DNA of 64,000 bases from [Clostridium] viride DSM 6836 (GCA_000620945.1 KK211198.1:124001-188000), one strand, 5' to 3'; counted from the stretch's first letter, positions 16,727 through 26,334 are shown. Program-made: numbers and translations. The notes: generated from the letters alone by a model not told the origin.

Positions 16727-17227
16727 TTATTTTGTGAAGGCTTGCACGATTTCCCCAATATACATGCGATGGTAATCCTTTTTTTCATAAAAGGAATGCA
16801 GTGAGGGATCGATAAAACCTTCTGGCGATATATCCTGCGCATAGAGCTTACGACAAACGAGAACGAGCTCAGCCTCCTCAAAATAGGGAGTCGTTGTTCC
16901 TGTTGTAATGGGCGTTAACCCACTTTCCTTGATTTTATCCGTATCGCGGCCACTCTTACTGCCTAACAGTTGAAGGGCGGGGCGATGGGAGACATCAAAA
17001 AAGGAAAGCGTAAACTCTGACTGCTGCTCTAAAAATTCAAAGGTATAGCGCTGGGGACGCACGTAAATGGTGGCCACATTTTTATGAAATAGGACACCAA
17101 GACCGCCCCAGCTTGCCGTCATGGTGTTAAACTTAGTTTCCTCTCCTGCAGTAATTAGCATCCACTGCTCTTCCAAGAGAGAAAAAACGTTCTTATTGAG
17201 TTGTTTTGGGTCTATTGTTTGAAACAT
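16727..17227 (-). CDS. Flavin reductase family protein (FMN-binding split barrel)
   Basis: A 166-residue protein of the flavin reductase/FMN-binding split-barrel class. TAGEETKFNTMTASWGGLGVLF matches the conserved FMN-contacting strand-loop, and VRPQRYTFEFLEQQSEFTLSFFD the second strand pair. These clostridial proteins reduce or simply bind flavin; the substrate is unknown. It sits between rpmE (with terminator) and hflX. Confidence 0.87.
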   Translation of the reverse strand: MFQTIDPKQLNKNVFSLLEEQWMLITAGEETKFNTMTASWGGLGVLFHKNVATIYVRPQRYTFEFLEQQSEFTLSFFDVSHRPALQLLGSKSGRDTDKIKESGLTPITTGTTTPYFEEAELVLVCRKLYAQDISPEGFIDPSLHSFYEKKDYHRMYIGEIVQAFTK

Positions 17228-17302
17228 GTCGTACCTCCCAAATCGAATTGAATCCGCCGTTTCCTTATCTTATGCCGATTGAAGAGAAATAAAACAAGGA
17301 AA

Positions 17303-17328
17303 AACCCGTGCCAATGACAGCACGGGTT
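17303..17328 (-). terminator. Terminator of rpmE
   Basis: AACCCGTGC and GCACGGGTT arms surround a 7-8 base loop; on the minus strand TTTTTCC follows. Confidence 0.85.
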
Positions 17329-17342
17329 CACACTTGAGGTAA

Positions 17343-17546
17343 TTAGTTTTCGAGACCAAACTTCTTATTGAAGCGGCTGACACGACCGCCAGTATCCACC
17401 ATCTTCTGCTTGCCGGTGAAGAAGGGGTGACACTTAGAGCAAACTTCTACTCTGATGTCCTTCTGTGTGGATCTCGTCTCAATAACATTACCGCAAGCAC
17501 ATCTGATGGCTGTCTGCTCGTACTTGGGATGGATACCGTCCTTCAT
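17343..17546 (-). CDS. rpmE: 50S ribosomal protein L31
   Basis: A 67-residue zinc-type L31: [20 protein letters not shown] begins the protein, and the zinc-binding set is CAC with CSKC further on. The C-terminal [13 protein letters not shown] is diagnostic. It has its own promoter upstream and a terminator downstream. Confidence 0.98.
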   Translation of the reverse strand: MKDGIHPKYEQTAIRCACGNVIETRSTQKDIRVEVCSKCHPFFTGKQKMVDTGGRVSRFNKKFGLEN

Positions 17547-17624
17547 GCGTGGTCACCTCTTTCTGAAATAAAATTAACTGCCAGCATGGTGAAATGCCGC
17601 AATTGCATTGTAAGCGCATCTAGT

Positions 17625-17653
17625 ATGTTACCACTCTTTCAATGGAATTGCAA
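17625..17653 (-). promoter_or_regulatory. Sigma-A promoter of rpmE
   Basis: On the minus strand TTGCAA (17648-17653), 17 bp, TAACAT (17625-17630). Confidence 0.6.
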
Positions 17654-17698
17654 CTCTTTTTTTGTTTTTATGCGTTCTTTTTTCCAGAACTTACTTCG

Positions 17699-20600
17699 CT
17701 AGAGTTCCACGGCGCATTGCGGAGTCAAAAACCAAAGGATTCGGTGAGCAATCTTCTTCCCTGTGATCGCTTCCAAGGCATACGCATAGGTGTTCATTTG
17801 TTGCAGATACGTATGAGCTGTTTGTTCGGCAAGGCTTTCGGAAATATGGTTGGTTTTAAAATCTACAATCGTGATGCCCTCTTCTGTTTCAAACCAGCAA
17901 TCAACAACACCTTGCAACAGTAACTTTTCCTCTTCGGGTACATCCTCATAATACAAATGGGCTGGAACCAGAATGGAAAAGGGGAATTCGCGGTGGAGTT
18001 CATCCGCAGACTGGATGCTTTGCCCCAAGGAAGAGGAGAAAAAGGCATGCACCTGTTTCACCTGAATCGATTCGGCTTCCTGCTGTGTCAAGTACTCGGC
18101 ATTCGTCAGCCGATGCACTTCTTCCTGAATTTCTTCGATGGATCCCGTCTTGGCAATGATAATGTTCTGCATCACCGTATGGAGGGCACTGCCGCGCTGC
18201 GCAGGAGTTAGGCCAAGCTTCTCTGCCACAAAGCGAGGGCGCGGAAAGCTTGCGGCTTCCCCGGTGTGTTCCGCTACGTCCCCCTGTTTCCTTGCCAAAG
18301 TAGTTGTTTTCACCAGCGAAGTAGCTGTCATTTTTGCAGGAATTTCAGAAAGTGGTTCAAAAGGATAGCGCCAATGAAGCCGCTCCCAAATGTCTTCTGG
18401 ATCTGCGTCCTCTTGCTTAGCGGTTAAGGGGCTTCTGGTCATCCAATCCACTCCCTTCTCCGGTGCCGAGACTCCCGTATGATAACCGATCCTCCATGGA
18501 AAGTCCGTTGAATCAGATCCGTCGATGGCTTCGATCTCTGCCAGCTTGCGAAGTAACTCTCCCTCTGGTCTTGTCATGGCAGACAAGAGAATCCATTGTC
18601 CCGTGCAGGAGCAGCTGGAGAGCACATTGGGGTCTAATGGGCTTGCAACATAAGTGGAAAGCTTGCGAAGGTCTCCCTCACCATAGGAAAGGGAGTGCGT
18701 TAGAATCAGCTTTTCTTTGGCTCTGGTCATGGCAACATACAAAAGACGCATTTCTTCTGCTAACATCTCGCGTTTTAATTGCAGCGCAATGGCTTCTCTA
18801 GGGAGGGTCTGAAACTCTACCATAAACTGCTCATCGATTCCGCGGGGACCAAGTCCGAGTTGGGGGTGAAACAGCATCGGCGTTTGCATGTCGCTGGCAT
18901 TGAAGCGCTTTCCCAATCCACAAAGAAACACCACTGGATACTCCAAGCCCTTCGAGCGATGAATGCTCAGAATTTTGACTCCTGCACTTTCACTCGTGCT
19001 GCCTTTAGCGATGCGACTGCCATGTTCTTGGATTTTGGACAGATGGAATAGAAACCCAAACAGACCTCGATGTCCGGAATGCTCAAAGCGGCAAGCCAGT
19101 TCATACAGCGCAATGAGGTTTTCCTTTCGTTGTGCCCCTCCAGGCATACGAGAGAACACCTCTAAGGCATCGGTTTTCTCATATAGGCTCCAAAGCAGCT
19201 CATGGCTGCTGACATCGATGGATTCAAAGCGGAGCGTTTCCAGTTCTTCAAGAAAGCGTCTGCAGCGCTCATCACCAGCCTGTGCAGCCGCCTGCAGGGC
19301 CTCATAGATATCTCCATCCCCCGCAAGGCGAAGCTTTGCTAACTGCTCTCCATCGAAGGTACAAAGAGGAGAATGAAGGACTGAGAGCAGAGGAATATCC
19401 TGCCTTGGGTTATCAATGATTTTAAGGTATGAGAGCAAAACCGATACTTCCGTGCTTTCAAAAAAATCACCTTCCTCTTCGGAAGACCAAGGTATCTGTG
19501 CCTCTCGTAAGGCATTGATATAATGGTGTCGCACACTGCCGGGAGAGCGAAGAAGGATGGCGATGTCGTCGGGAGTAATGGCACGCTTTCCTCCCTCTCC
19601 ATCCGAAAGGTAGAAGGGTTCCTTCAAAAGATGAGCGATCTTTGAGGCTACAAAGCGCGCCTCCATCTCATGTTTTCCTGGTTTCACTCCCTCTCCGTCT
19701 TCCGATAGACCTTCTAAGTTAAGCACATGGAGTTCGGTTTCGTATCCCTCCCCTGGGGGAAAGCTTCCGCCTGGATACAGCGCTTCCTCTGGGGTATAGT
19801 TCATTTCCCCAAGTCGCTCCGACATGATATTGGAAAATACATAGTTGACCGCATCCAAGACCTCGGGTCGAGAACGGAAGTTCTGTGAAAGCAAGATCTT
19901 GCGACTTTGGCCTTCCGCTGCCTGGTCAAAGGGAACGAATCGGCGATACTTTTCTAGAAAAATGGTGGGATCCGCCAAGCGGAAGCGATAAATGGACTGT
20001 TTTACATCTCCAACGAAAAACAAGTTATTTTCGTCCTGGGATAAGGCAGAAAAGATCGTATTTTGCACATGGTTCGTATCCTGATATTCATCCACCATAA
20101 TTTCCGCAAACCGGCTTCCAATTTGACGGGCCATGTCCGTTGGCTCTCCGTTTTCGCCAATCAGGAGTTCCACGGTTTTATGTTCAAGATCCGAAAAATC
20201 TAGCATTCCTTTACGTGTTTTTAGCGCAGCATAGCCCAGGGAAAAGTCCTCTACCAGATCCAAGAGGCCTACCATTGCGGGATACAACATGCGGATATCT
20301 TCTAAGAGCGCTTCGCTGGAACTCGAAAAGCGCTGTGCCAACCGTTCCATGGCATCCTTGCATTGTCCTCTGAGGAGCTTGATTCGTTCTTGCAGTCCAG
20401 GGTTTGGGCAATTACGAACGGCTTTAAATTTGGGAAAGGGAATCTGACAGGCTGCCGCAGCATGATCCCAACTTTGGGTGGTGGCATGCTGAAACCGAAG
20501 CAATGCTTCCTGCGTTTCCGTGAGGCTTTCTGCATAGGGCAAGAGAGAAGGTTCCTCCTGAATCATCTCAATGGAGCGGAAGATGGTTTCCTGCCAATAC

Positions 20601-21271
20601 CTTGTCACCTGCTGAGCATCCTCTAAGAGTAGGCGTCCCCAGACCGTACCACCGGCATCCTGAACGCCATGAAGCGCTAGGATTTCCTTTTGCGCTTCCA
20701 ACCAAGCCATCGGGTCTGCATGACTTTGCATACGAACGTAGACATCGAGTACGATGTCAATCAGGCGGCTGTCATCCCGGCCGAAGGCTAACACATCGAG
20801 AAGCTTGGCAAAGTTCCCCTCGGGATCAATGGAATCGTACCGTTCTTCCAATACATCCGTGAGGGCTTGTAGCATAAGAATCCGGGCGTCCTCTTCCTCG
20901 CACAGGGAAAAGTCCACCGGGACATCTAACACATGCCCCCATTCTCTTAGTAGGACAGTACAAAGGGCATGGATCGTGGAAATCTGTGCATGGTAAAGCA
21001 GTACGCTTTGCTGCCGCAAGTGGCGATTTTGGGGATCCTCACGAATCCGTTCTGCGATGGTGCGTCCAATTCGAATGCGAAGTTCTTCCGCAGCAGCCTT
21101 GGTAAAGGTGATGATAAGGAACTGATCAATGCGCTTTCCTTCGTTGAGAATCCGATCCAGGAGGCGATCCACCAATACGCTCGTCTTGCCAGAGCCGGCG
21201 GCAGCAGAAACTAAAAGAGTTCCCCCACGATTTTGAATCACCGCCTGCTGCGCTGGAGTTCGTGTTATTCC
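17699..21271 (-). CDS. addA: ATP-dependent helicase/nuclease subunit A
   Basis: Catalytic subunit of the AddAB double-strand-break resection complex, 1190 residues. It is a UvrD-type SF1 helicase with motif I SAAAGSGKTSVLVDRLL, motif II MVDEYQDTN, motif III FFVGDVKQSIYRFR, motif V (VKILSIHRSKGLEYPVVFL) and motif VI VAMTRAKEKLIL. A C-terminal PD-(D/E)XK nuclease domain shows GSALHTVMQ, a GVVDCWF acidic site and ITIVDFKTNH. The start at 21271 overlaps the addB stop (ATGGGAATAA), indicating coupling; an earlier ATG at 21316 is inside addB. Confidence 0.97.
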   Translation of the reverse strand, partial: GITRTPAQQAVIQNRGGTLLVSAAAGSGKTSVLVDRLLDRILNEGKRIDQFLIITFTKAAAEELRIRIGRTIAERIREDPQNRHLRQQSVLLYHAQISTIHALCTVLLREWGHVLDVPVDFSLCEEEDARILMLQALTDVLEERYDSIDPEGNFAKLLDVLAFGRDDSRLIDIVLDVYVRMQSHADPMAWLEAQKEILALHGVQDAGGTVWGRLLLEDAQQVTRYWQETIFRSIEMIQEEPSLLPYAESLTETQEALLRFQHATTQSWDHAAAACQIPFPKFKAVRNCPNPGLQERIKLLRGQCKDAMERLAQRFSSSSEALLEDIRMLYPAMVGLLDLVEDFSLGYAALKTRKGMLDFSDLEHKTVELLIGENGEPTDMARQIGSRFAEIMVDEYQDTNHVQNTIFSALSQDENNLFFVGDVKQSIYRFRLADPTIFLEKYRRFVPFDQAAEGQSRKILLSQNFRSRPEVLDAVNYVFSNIMSERLGEMNYTPEEALYPGGSFPPGEGYETELHVLNLEGLSEDGEGVKPGKHEMEARFVASKIAHLLKEPFYLSDGEGGKRAITPDDIAILLRSPGSVRHHYINALREAQIPWSSEEEGDFFESTEVSVLLSYLKIIDNPRQDIPLLSVLHSPLCTFDGEQLAKLRLAGDGDIYEALQAAAQAGDERCRRFLEELETLRFESIDVSSHELLWSLYEKTDALEVFSRMPGGAQRKENLIALYELACRFEHSGHRGLFGFLFHLSKIQEHGSRIAKGSTSESAGVKILSIHRSKGLEYPVVFLCGLGKRFNASDMQTPMLFHPQLGLGPRGIDEQFMVEFQTLPREAIALQLKREMLAEEMRLLYVAMTRAKEKLILTHSLSYGEGDLRKLSTYVASPLDPNVLSSCSCTGQWILLSAMTRPEGELLRKLAEIEAIDGSDSTDFPWRIGYHTGVSAPEKGVDWMTRSPLTAKQEDADPEDIWERLHWRYPFEPLSEIPAKMTATSLVKTTTLARKQGDVAEHTGEAASFPRPRFVAEKLGLTPAQRGSALHTVMQNIIIAKTGSIEEIQEEVHRLTNAEYLTQQEAESIQVKQVHAFFSSSLGQSIQSADELHREFPFSILVPAHLYYEDVPEEEKLLLQGVVDCWFETEEGITIVDFKTNHISESLAEQTAHTYLQQMNTYAYALEAITGKKIAHRILWFLTPQCAVEL

Positions 21272-24200
21272 CATCCGTCCGACTCCCCTTCCTGGTATCC
21301 TTCTAACTGTTGCCAAAAGTCACTGTTGCGAATGGTTGGCAACCATCGCTTATGGTCCTCCCCAAGCGTTTCATCGAAATGGCAAGCAGGGGCATAGTCG
21401 CAGTAAAGACAAGCATTTTTGTTCGGACCTCTCCAGTAGGGATCCGCTCCAATGACGCCCTGCCGCATCTCGACGCAGATTTCACGCAGAGTCGTTTGAA
21501 TATGCTGCTTCAGCTGCCCAAGCTTTTCGGCACTCACAAGAGCCTCACTGGTCAAAGTTTTGGTTTTTGCAGCGACACGCAGAGGCAGGAAGCGATAGCC
21601 TGCTTCCTGCGGAAATTCTAATGCCTCCAAAACAGCAGGATCATCCAAGATGAGACCCCTTCGGGTTAATTCCTTTTCAATCATCTTTCGGCGCTGTGCA
21701 TCGGGCATCGTTCGGGTGCCTGCAATGAGGACATCCCGAGCAGGAAGATAAAGAACCCCCGCCGGGATTACTTCTTCTGCCTCAAAGAAGGTAGCGTGTT
21801 CCTCTAACGCAAATAGATAGAGAAGCATTTGAAGTCCCAGTCCATTCCATATTTCCGTCAAATCAAAGGACTTTCGACCGGTTTTATAGTCCACAATTTT
21901 TAAGTAGAGTTTCCCATCCTTGACCCATCCGTCGACACGATCGATAAATCCAGAAATGCTAAGCGTGATATCCCCTTCCCTTAGTTCCACGGGGGGAAGC
22001 TCCTTACCCGTTCCAAAGCCCAACTCAAAAAAGATGGGCTGAAAATCGGACGAACGGAGCTCATCTACCACATTTTGAACCACCATCGTCACACTTCTGC
22101 GTAAGCGTTGAAAGAGGTAACGAAACCGGGGGGTCTGCCCTTCAAGTCCTCCGAGCTGTTCGTTTGCATAACGAGAAATCGCGGTCTGAATCAACTGAGT
22201 TAGCTCCGCCTCATTCAGGTCTTTGATGGGGCCCTTGCGCTTAGCTTCGCGCAATACAAACTCAAGGATATAGTGCACAAAGGTACCATATTCGGGTGCA
22301 TGAAAGCCCGCAGATTTTCGCGGCTTAGCCTGCATGCCAAACTTCAAAAAATAAGCAAATCGGCAGGATTTGTATTGATCCAAGCGCGAGGGGGAAAGCG
22401 CCATGGTCTTCCCATACAGGTTTTCAACCGAGTTGGCCGACAATTGTCCGCGCCGCCATAGGGACGCGGCTTCCATGCGACCAACAAAAGGCTGATACTC
22501 AGCCAAAGTGCACATGCGCTGGTATAAACTTTCCTCTTCCAACGCCAGAAGCTTTAAGTAACTTGGGTCGTTCCTGTTCGGATCGGCTTGTAGCGATCGT
22601 TCTGCTAAGTTTGGAAAGAGCGTGTGCAAGCGCTGAATCAGTATGGATGGATAGCGCTCGGAACCACCATCCCCATTCATGGGCCAAGATACCAAAAAGT
22701 ACTCCGATGGTTGCGCGCAAGCTTCATAGATAATGGTCATTTCTCGGTTCATTTGTGCTTCCAATCCTGGTGAGAGAGTAATCCCATAATCAATGAAGAG
22801 TTCGCGCTCTTCCTCGCTCCACAGGCTGAGCTTTTCGCTGACTTTGGGAAGGGAGTTTTCTTCTGCCCCTAACAAAATGAGGACCTTTACCCTGCGATTT
22901 GCCAGTCTGGGGAGATCACCCGTGATGACACGATCGAGGGAAGCCGGAATAGCTCCTACCGTATACTGTGAGAACAAGAGACGAAGTAGGCGTGAAAACT
23001 CCTCCAAAGAGATGGCTTGTTCCCCCAAGGTTTCGGCACATTGCTGTAGGGCAGAACAAAGGATGTCCCAGAGTTGTTGATACTCTAAGGCTAGCTCTGG
23101 TTCCCCTCGGGCAAGAAGGGCATTGGCTCTTTCTTCCAAGTGCTCCGCTAAGTGAATATTCTCTAGAAAGTTGTAAAGTCCTGTCACTTTACTGATCGCA
23201 CTATCACTCATTTCGTGTAAATATTGCTCGAAAGGGAAAACTGCTTTACACCTGATTTCATTGAGGAGGTCAAGTTCTGTTTGGTCCCGCTCTGGGTGAC
23301 GGCTTCCATACCCGGATGGACTTTGCTGAAACCCTGTCTTGCTTGTCCACTGCTTCCCCCTGATGTTCCAGAGCAAGGCATAGTTCTCTAAGCAATCACA
23401 CTCCTCTGGACTTAAGTTAGCAAGTCCCGTTTTCAGATAGCGAAACATATCTTCATACGCATAGTTACCAGTCAGTACGTCTAAGGCCGAAATGATGACG
23501 CTAAACACCGGCTTTTGGAGAATGGATTGCATCGACGACTGAAAAACAGGGATGCGATAGCGTGCAAATTCACTGGCAATCAAATCACGATAAGCTTCCA
23601 TGTCACGAGCTGCAACCGCAACATCACGGCAGCGCACCTCACCAGAACGAAGCAATCTTCGAATTTGGTTGGCTGCCCAAGATACCTCTTCCCTTCGGTT
23701 TCGTGCAGAGAATACGGAAAGATGGTTGGTTGTATCACCCGGATAAGGGGATTGCTCTCGAGAAAATAAATGCTGCTCCAGATAATTCAGGGCCGGATGA
23801 CGAACCTGTTCTAGCACGCTTAGCTGGTTTACCTCAACGGGAATATGATTCTGCTTTGCCATGCGAAGGAGCGTGTGCGCCGTATGCCTGGCACTGGCAA
23901 AGACGGCTTCCGGGTCTTCCTCCTCGTTTAGACTGTCGCAAGTCAGGACTATCGTCACCGATTCGGAGCGGAGGAGGAGATTTTGAATGACGCGTTCCTC
24001 CTGAGGCGTAAAATCAGTGAATCCATCGAAATAGCAATCCTTTCCTACCGCGAAGAGGGAGCTTTCGAGCTTTTCAGAGAGCCTGGTCAGCCGGTCACGA
24101 GGATCGCTGGCCCCATGTGTAGTCATACTATCATAAGCCCCATAGATGAGTGCCATATCCTGCAATTTCTTTGCACTTAATCCATCTGCTAGATCGGCTA

Positions 24201-24618
24201 TTTCTTGAAGCTGTGGAGCGGTAACACAACTGCTTTTTAGCTCATCGATTGCAGACAGGAGCTGTGTTAAAAATTCCGGTTTTTGGGAGGGAGGCCCAAA
24301 CACACTTAGTTTGCTACTGACCGCTTTGAGTGCCCGATACATCACCAACAGGCGCCCCCCTTCATCCAACACAGGGCGAGCTAAGCCCCCAAAGAGAGCC
24401 TCTACGCGATGAGCAAGACTGGTAAAGGAAAACACTTCTGCGTACTGTGACGCCGCATTCCCGTTGATTTCACAGAGCTTTCGTTCCGTTTCATAGGATG
24501 CCTGTTCCGGAACCAAAAGGACTTGCTTCCGAATCCGACCTCTTTCCTGTATCTGTTCGAGTACTTTTGTGGACTTTCCACTCTGACTACGTCCCAGCAA
24601 AAGGGTTAACAAAGGCAA
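21265..24618 (-). CDS. addB: ATP-dependent helicase/deoxyribonuclease subunit B
   Basis: Partner subunit of AddA, 1117 residues. The N-terminal GRSQSGKST Walker A lies in an otherwise inactive helicase fold that recognises the recombination hotspot. The C-terminus holds the second nuclease domain (LKIVDYKTG) framed by the iron-sulfur cysteines: one in YKSCRFAYFLKFG, the rest in ACLYCDYAPACH. The start is TTG at 24618, 7 bases after AAAGGAGG. A promoter with TATAAT lies about 40 bp upstream. addA follows with overlapping codons. Confidence 0.96.
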   Translation of the reverse strand: MPLLTLLLGRSQSGKSTKVLEQIQERGRIRKQVLLVPEQASYETERKLCEINGNAASQYAEVFSFTSLAHRVEALFGGLARPVLDEGGRLLVMYRALKAVSSKLSVFGPPSQKPEFLTQLLSAIDELKSSCVTAPQLQEIADLADGLSAKKLQDMALIYGAYDSMTTHGASDPRDRLTRLSEKLESSLFAVGKDCYFDGFTDFTPQEERVIQNLLLRSESVTIVLTCDSLNEEEDPEAVFASARHTAHTLLRMAKQNHIPVEVNQLSVLEQVRHPALNYLEQHLFSREQSPYPGDTTNHLSVFSARNRREEVSWAANQIRRLLRSGEVRCRDVAVAARDMEAYRDLIASEFARYRIPVFQSSMQSILQKPVFSVIISALDVLTGNYAYEDMFRYLKTGLANLSPEECDCLENYALLWNIRGKQWTSKTGFQQSPSGYGSRHPERDQTELDLLNEIRCKAVFPFEQYLHEMSDSAISKVTGLYNFLENIHLAEHLEERANALLARGEPELALEYQQLWDILCSALQQCAETLGEQAISLEEFSRLLRLLFSQYTVGAIPASLDRVITGDLPRLANRRVKVLILLGAEENSLPKVSEKLSLWSEEERELFIDYGITLSPGLEAQMNREMTIIYEACAQPSEYFLVSWPMNGDGGSERYPSILIQRLHTLFPNLAERSLQADPNRNDPSYLKLLALEEESLYQRMCTLAEYQPFVGRMEAASLWRRGQLSANSVENLYGKTMALSPSRLDQYKSCRFAYFLKFGMQAKPRKSAGFHAPEYGTFVHYILEFVLREAKRKGPIKDLNEAELTQLIQTAISRYANEQLGGLEGQTPRFRYLFQRLRRSVTMVVQNVVDELRSSDFQPIFFELGFGTGKELPPVELREGDITLSISGFIDRVDGWVKDGKLYLKIVDYKTGRKSFDLTEIWNGLGLQMLLYLFALEEHATFFEAEEVIPAGVLYLPARDVLIAGTRTMPDAQRRKMIEKELTRRGLILDDPAVLEALEFPQEAGYRFLPLRVAAKTKTLTSEALVSAEKLGQLKQHIQTTLREICVEMRQGVIGADPYWRGPNKNACLYCDYAPACHFDETLGEDHKRWLPTIRNSDFWQQLEGYQEGESDGWE

Positions 24619-24659
24619 AAAAACACCTCCTTTTTAAAGTAAGGAACGGACTTTTCTCT

Positions 24660-24688
24660 ATTATAGCACACAGGCGGAATCCTTGGAA
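24660..24688 (-). promoter_or_regulatory. Sigma-A promoter of addBA
   Basis: On the minus strand TTCCAA, 17 bp, TATAAT (24660-24665). Confidence 0.6.
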
Positions 24689-24804
24689 GAATCGAAAATC
24701 AGGACGGACTGGCTCAATTCCTGTCGTGTCGCATAGGATGGACTGATGGTGGAATGCGTTATTCCCTGTCTTCTTTTCTACTTCTTAAGGAGGAGTTGCG
24801 TAAA

Positions 24805-25251
24805 ATGGAAAACAAATGTCCCAATGACCGAAGCTTTTACGGTGGCATTCAGGGAGTCCTTCCTCCCTGTGGAGATCTTGCAACACCGTATGTACCTATG
24901 ATGGAACCGCTGCCGGAGCGCTATTCTTATACGGATGCCCTGAATAACGGCACTCTCTTCCCTGCCTTAAACCTGCCATTTCATCTGGCGGTCGATGCCA
25001 ATAATGTCATTAAAACTCCCCTCAATGAACTGCAAGCATTGGAATTTGTCGTGGCAGAACTCGGCCTCTATTTGGACACCCATCCCGATGATGAAGAGGC
25101 TTTTTATGTTTATAAGCAATATGTTGAGTTAGAAAGAGATGCACGACAAGCCTATGTTGCGAACAAAGGCCCCTTGTTTCAAATGGATTCTGCCCAGTCT
25201 GATACCTACAACTGGGTCAAGGATCCGTGGCCTTGGCATCTAAAGGACTAA
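24805..25251 (+). CDS. CotJA-CotJB fusion, spore coat protein
   Basis: A 148-residue protein joining two normally separate spore-coat proteins. Residues about 1-60 are CotJA-like (ATPYVPMMEPLPERY, then DALNNGTLFPALNLPFH). Residues about 72-148 are CotJB-like (NELQALEFVVAELGLYLDTHPDD, ending NWVKDPWPWHL). In Bacillus subtilis CotJA and CotJB are separate inner-coat proteins made in the mother cell. The start at 24805 follows AGGAGGAG; the frame is open upstream to 24754 without a site. cotJC follows after 12 bp, so this is a cotJ operon. A mother-cell sigma factor would be expected, but I see only a weak -10-like CATAGGAT near 24732. Confidence 0.85.
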   Translation: MENKCPNDRSFYGGIQGVLPPCGDLATPYVPMMEPLPERYSYTDALNNGTLFPALNLPFHLAVDANNVIKTPLNELQALEFVVAELGLYLDTHPDDEEAFYVYKQYVELERDARQAYVANKGPLFQMDSAQSDTYNWVKDPWPWHLKD

Positions 25252-25263
25252 GGGAGGATCAGT

Positions 25264-25482
25264 ATGTTTGTCTATGAAAAAAAGCTTCAATATCCGGTCA
25301 GAATCGCGAATCCAAACCCACGATTGGCCTCAGTTATTATTTCGCAATACGGTGGCCCAGACGGCGAGTTAGGTGCCTCCATGCGGTATCTTTCCCAACG
25401 CTATAGTATGCCGTACCCGGAAATCTCGGCCCTCTTAACGGATATTGGTACCGAAGAATCCGAACCATCAAATGGTATGTAA
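25264..25482 (+). CDS. cotJC: cotJC, 5' segment (interrupted gene)
   Basis: Codons 1-65 (25264-25458) are the N-terminal third of CotJC, a manganese-catalase-like spore coat protein. The sequence FVYEKKLQYPVRIANPNPRLA, QYGGPDGELGASMRYLSQRY and LLTDIGTEE is diagnostic. After codon 65 the frame leaves the family and ends seven codons later at 25482. The missing remainder, beginning LGHMEMVAAIVHQ, is found in frame at 30581. The 72-residue truncated product keeps one Glu ligand region but lacks the His of the split EExGH motif, so it should be inactive. ATG follows GGGAGG. Confidence 0.93.
   Translation: MFVYEKKLQYPVRIANPNPRLASVIISQYGGPDGELGASMRYLSQRYSMPYPEISALLTDIGTEESEPSNGM
25447..25466 (+). 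other. Left recombination site (attL) of the cotJC element
   Basis: GGTACCGAAGAATCCGAACC. The core AAGAA (25454-25458) is shared with 30576-30580 in the same orientation. The five bases GAACC at the inner side match, inverted, GGTTC at the right end of the element. Confidence 0.8.
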
Positions 25483-25496
25483 CGAGGCAATAAAAA

Positions 25497-25530
25497 ACCC
25501 CCAAGGCAAATGCCACGGGGGAATTTCGTA
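25497..25530 (-). terminator. Terminator of the DtxR-family gene
   Basis: CCCCCAAGGC pairs with GCCACGGGGG around AAAT; on the minus strand the stem is followed by TTTTTTATT. It is the first structure inside the left end of the element. Confidence 0.8.
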
Positions 25531-25535
25531 TGCAG

Positions 25536-25964
25536 TCATTCCTTATTTTCCAATCGCGAGCTTAGCTTTGCTAGGTTCTCAATCGTTTTGGGGGAGAGAA
25601 AATGTTCAATTTTCTCAACCTCTTCCAGTTCATTCTCACTATCATTGAGTAGACAGAGAAAGCGTTGGATTACTTCATGGCGGTACAAAAGATAGCGTCC
25701 TTCCAGGTAACCTTTTTCCGATAATTGGATATACCCATACTTCTCCGATAGAACGAAACCAAAATGTTTTAGTTGCTGAATCATTTTGGAGGCGGACGAT
25801 GGTTTTACATGCAACATTTGCGAAAGTTCACCGATTCGGACCACATCCCTGCTCTGCAGAAGTCGGTAAATCATTTCAAGATAATCTTCCATCGCCGGTG
25901 TTAGTTCTACGGTTTCATTTGCCTGATACCCTCGCAAGGTGTAAAAATCATCTTGATTTTGCAT
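25536..25964 (-). CDS. DtxR/MntR-family metal-dependent regulator
   Basis: A 142-residue iron- or manganese-sensing repressor. The winged-helix domain reads ELTPAMEDYLEMIYRLLQ, VRIGELSQMLHVKPSSASKMIQQLKHFGFV, SEKYGYIQLSEKG, and is followed by a metal-binding/dimerisation helix region (YRHEVIQRFLCLL, EKIEHFLSP). The N-terminal 25 residues are longer than in MntR. There is no SH3 domain, so it is the short form. It is divergent from feoAB and probably controls it; the inverted repeat at 26042-26055 is a candidate operator. It is carried inside the cotJC element. Confidence 0.88.
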   Translation of the reverse strand: MQNQDDFYTLRGYQANETVELTPAMEDYLEMIYRLLQSRDVVRIGELSQMLHVKPSSASKMIQQLKHFGFVLSEKYGYIQLSEKGYLEGRYLLYRHEVIQRFLCLLNDSENELEEVEKIEHFLSPKTIENLAKLSSRLENKE

Positions 25965-26041
25965 AAAACCCCCAACCTCCCTATAAGCGACAAGGTAGTA
26001 ACCGATCGGAATTTCTGGAATAGTATAGCAATGAGCAAGAA

Positions 26042-26055
26042 AGTTTCCCTAAACT
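26042..26055. promoter_or_regulatory. Candidate DtxR-type operator upstream of feoA
   Basis: AGTTTCCCTAAACT is a perfect inverted repeat (AGTTT, 4 bp, AAACT) in the divergent promoter region, 27 bp before the feoA start. Confidence 0.45.
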
Positions 26056-26082
26056 AAAACTTATTCCGTGGAGGTTCATGAT

Positions 26083-26316
26083 ATGAATACCAGCATTACC
26101 CTAAATCATTTAAAGCCCGGTGAAAAAGCCGTGGTCAAAGAACTTTTGGCCAGTGGAAGCATGCGCCGACGTTTTTTGGACATTGGTCTCATTGAAAATA
26201 CCCCTGTAGAATGTCTGGGACGAAGTCCTGGTGGCGACCCATCGGCCTACCTGATTCGTGGTGCCGTCATTGCCATCCGATCCGAAGATTCTGAAGATAT
26301 TTTACTTAGACAATAA
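26083..26316 (+). CDS. feoA: Ferrous iron transport protein A
   Basis: A 77-residue SH3-like cytoplasmic protein that assists FeoB. LKPGEKAVVKELLASGSMRRRFLDIGLIENTPVECLGRSPGGDPSAYLIRG is the complete FeoA fold. The ATG at 26083 follows GGAGG; a GTG at 26068 is in frame but overlaps that site. feoB follows after 18 bp. Confidence 0.93.
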   Translation: MNTSITLNHLKPGEKAVVKELLASGSMRRRFLDIGLIENTPVECLGRSPGGDPSAYLIRGAVIAIRSEDSEDILLRQ

Positions 26317-26334
26317 GGAAAAGGAGATTGAGCA

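Noticed and set aside
17699-24618. Many antisense frames inside addA and addB
   Set aside because: They are long only because of the coding-strand composition; none has a good ribosome-binding site or family motif.
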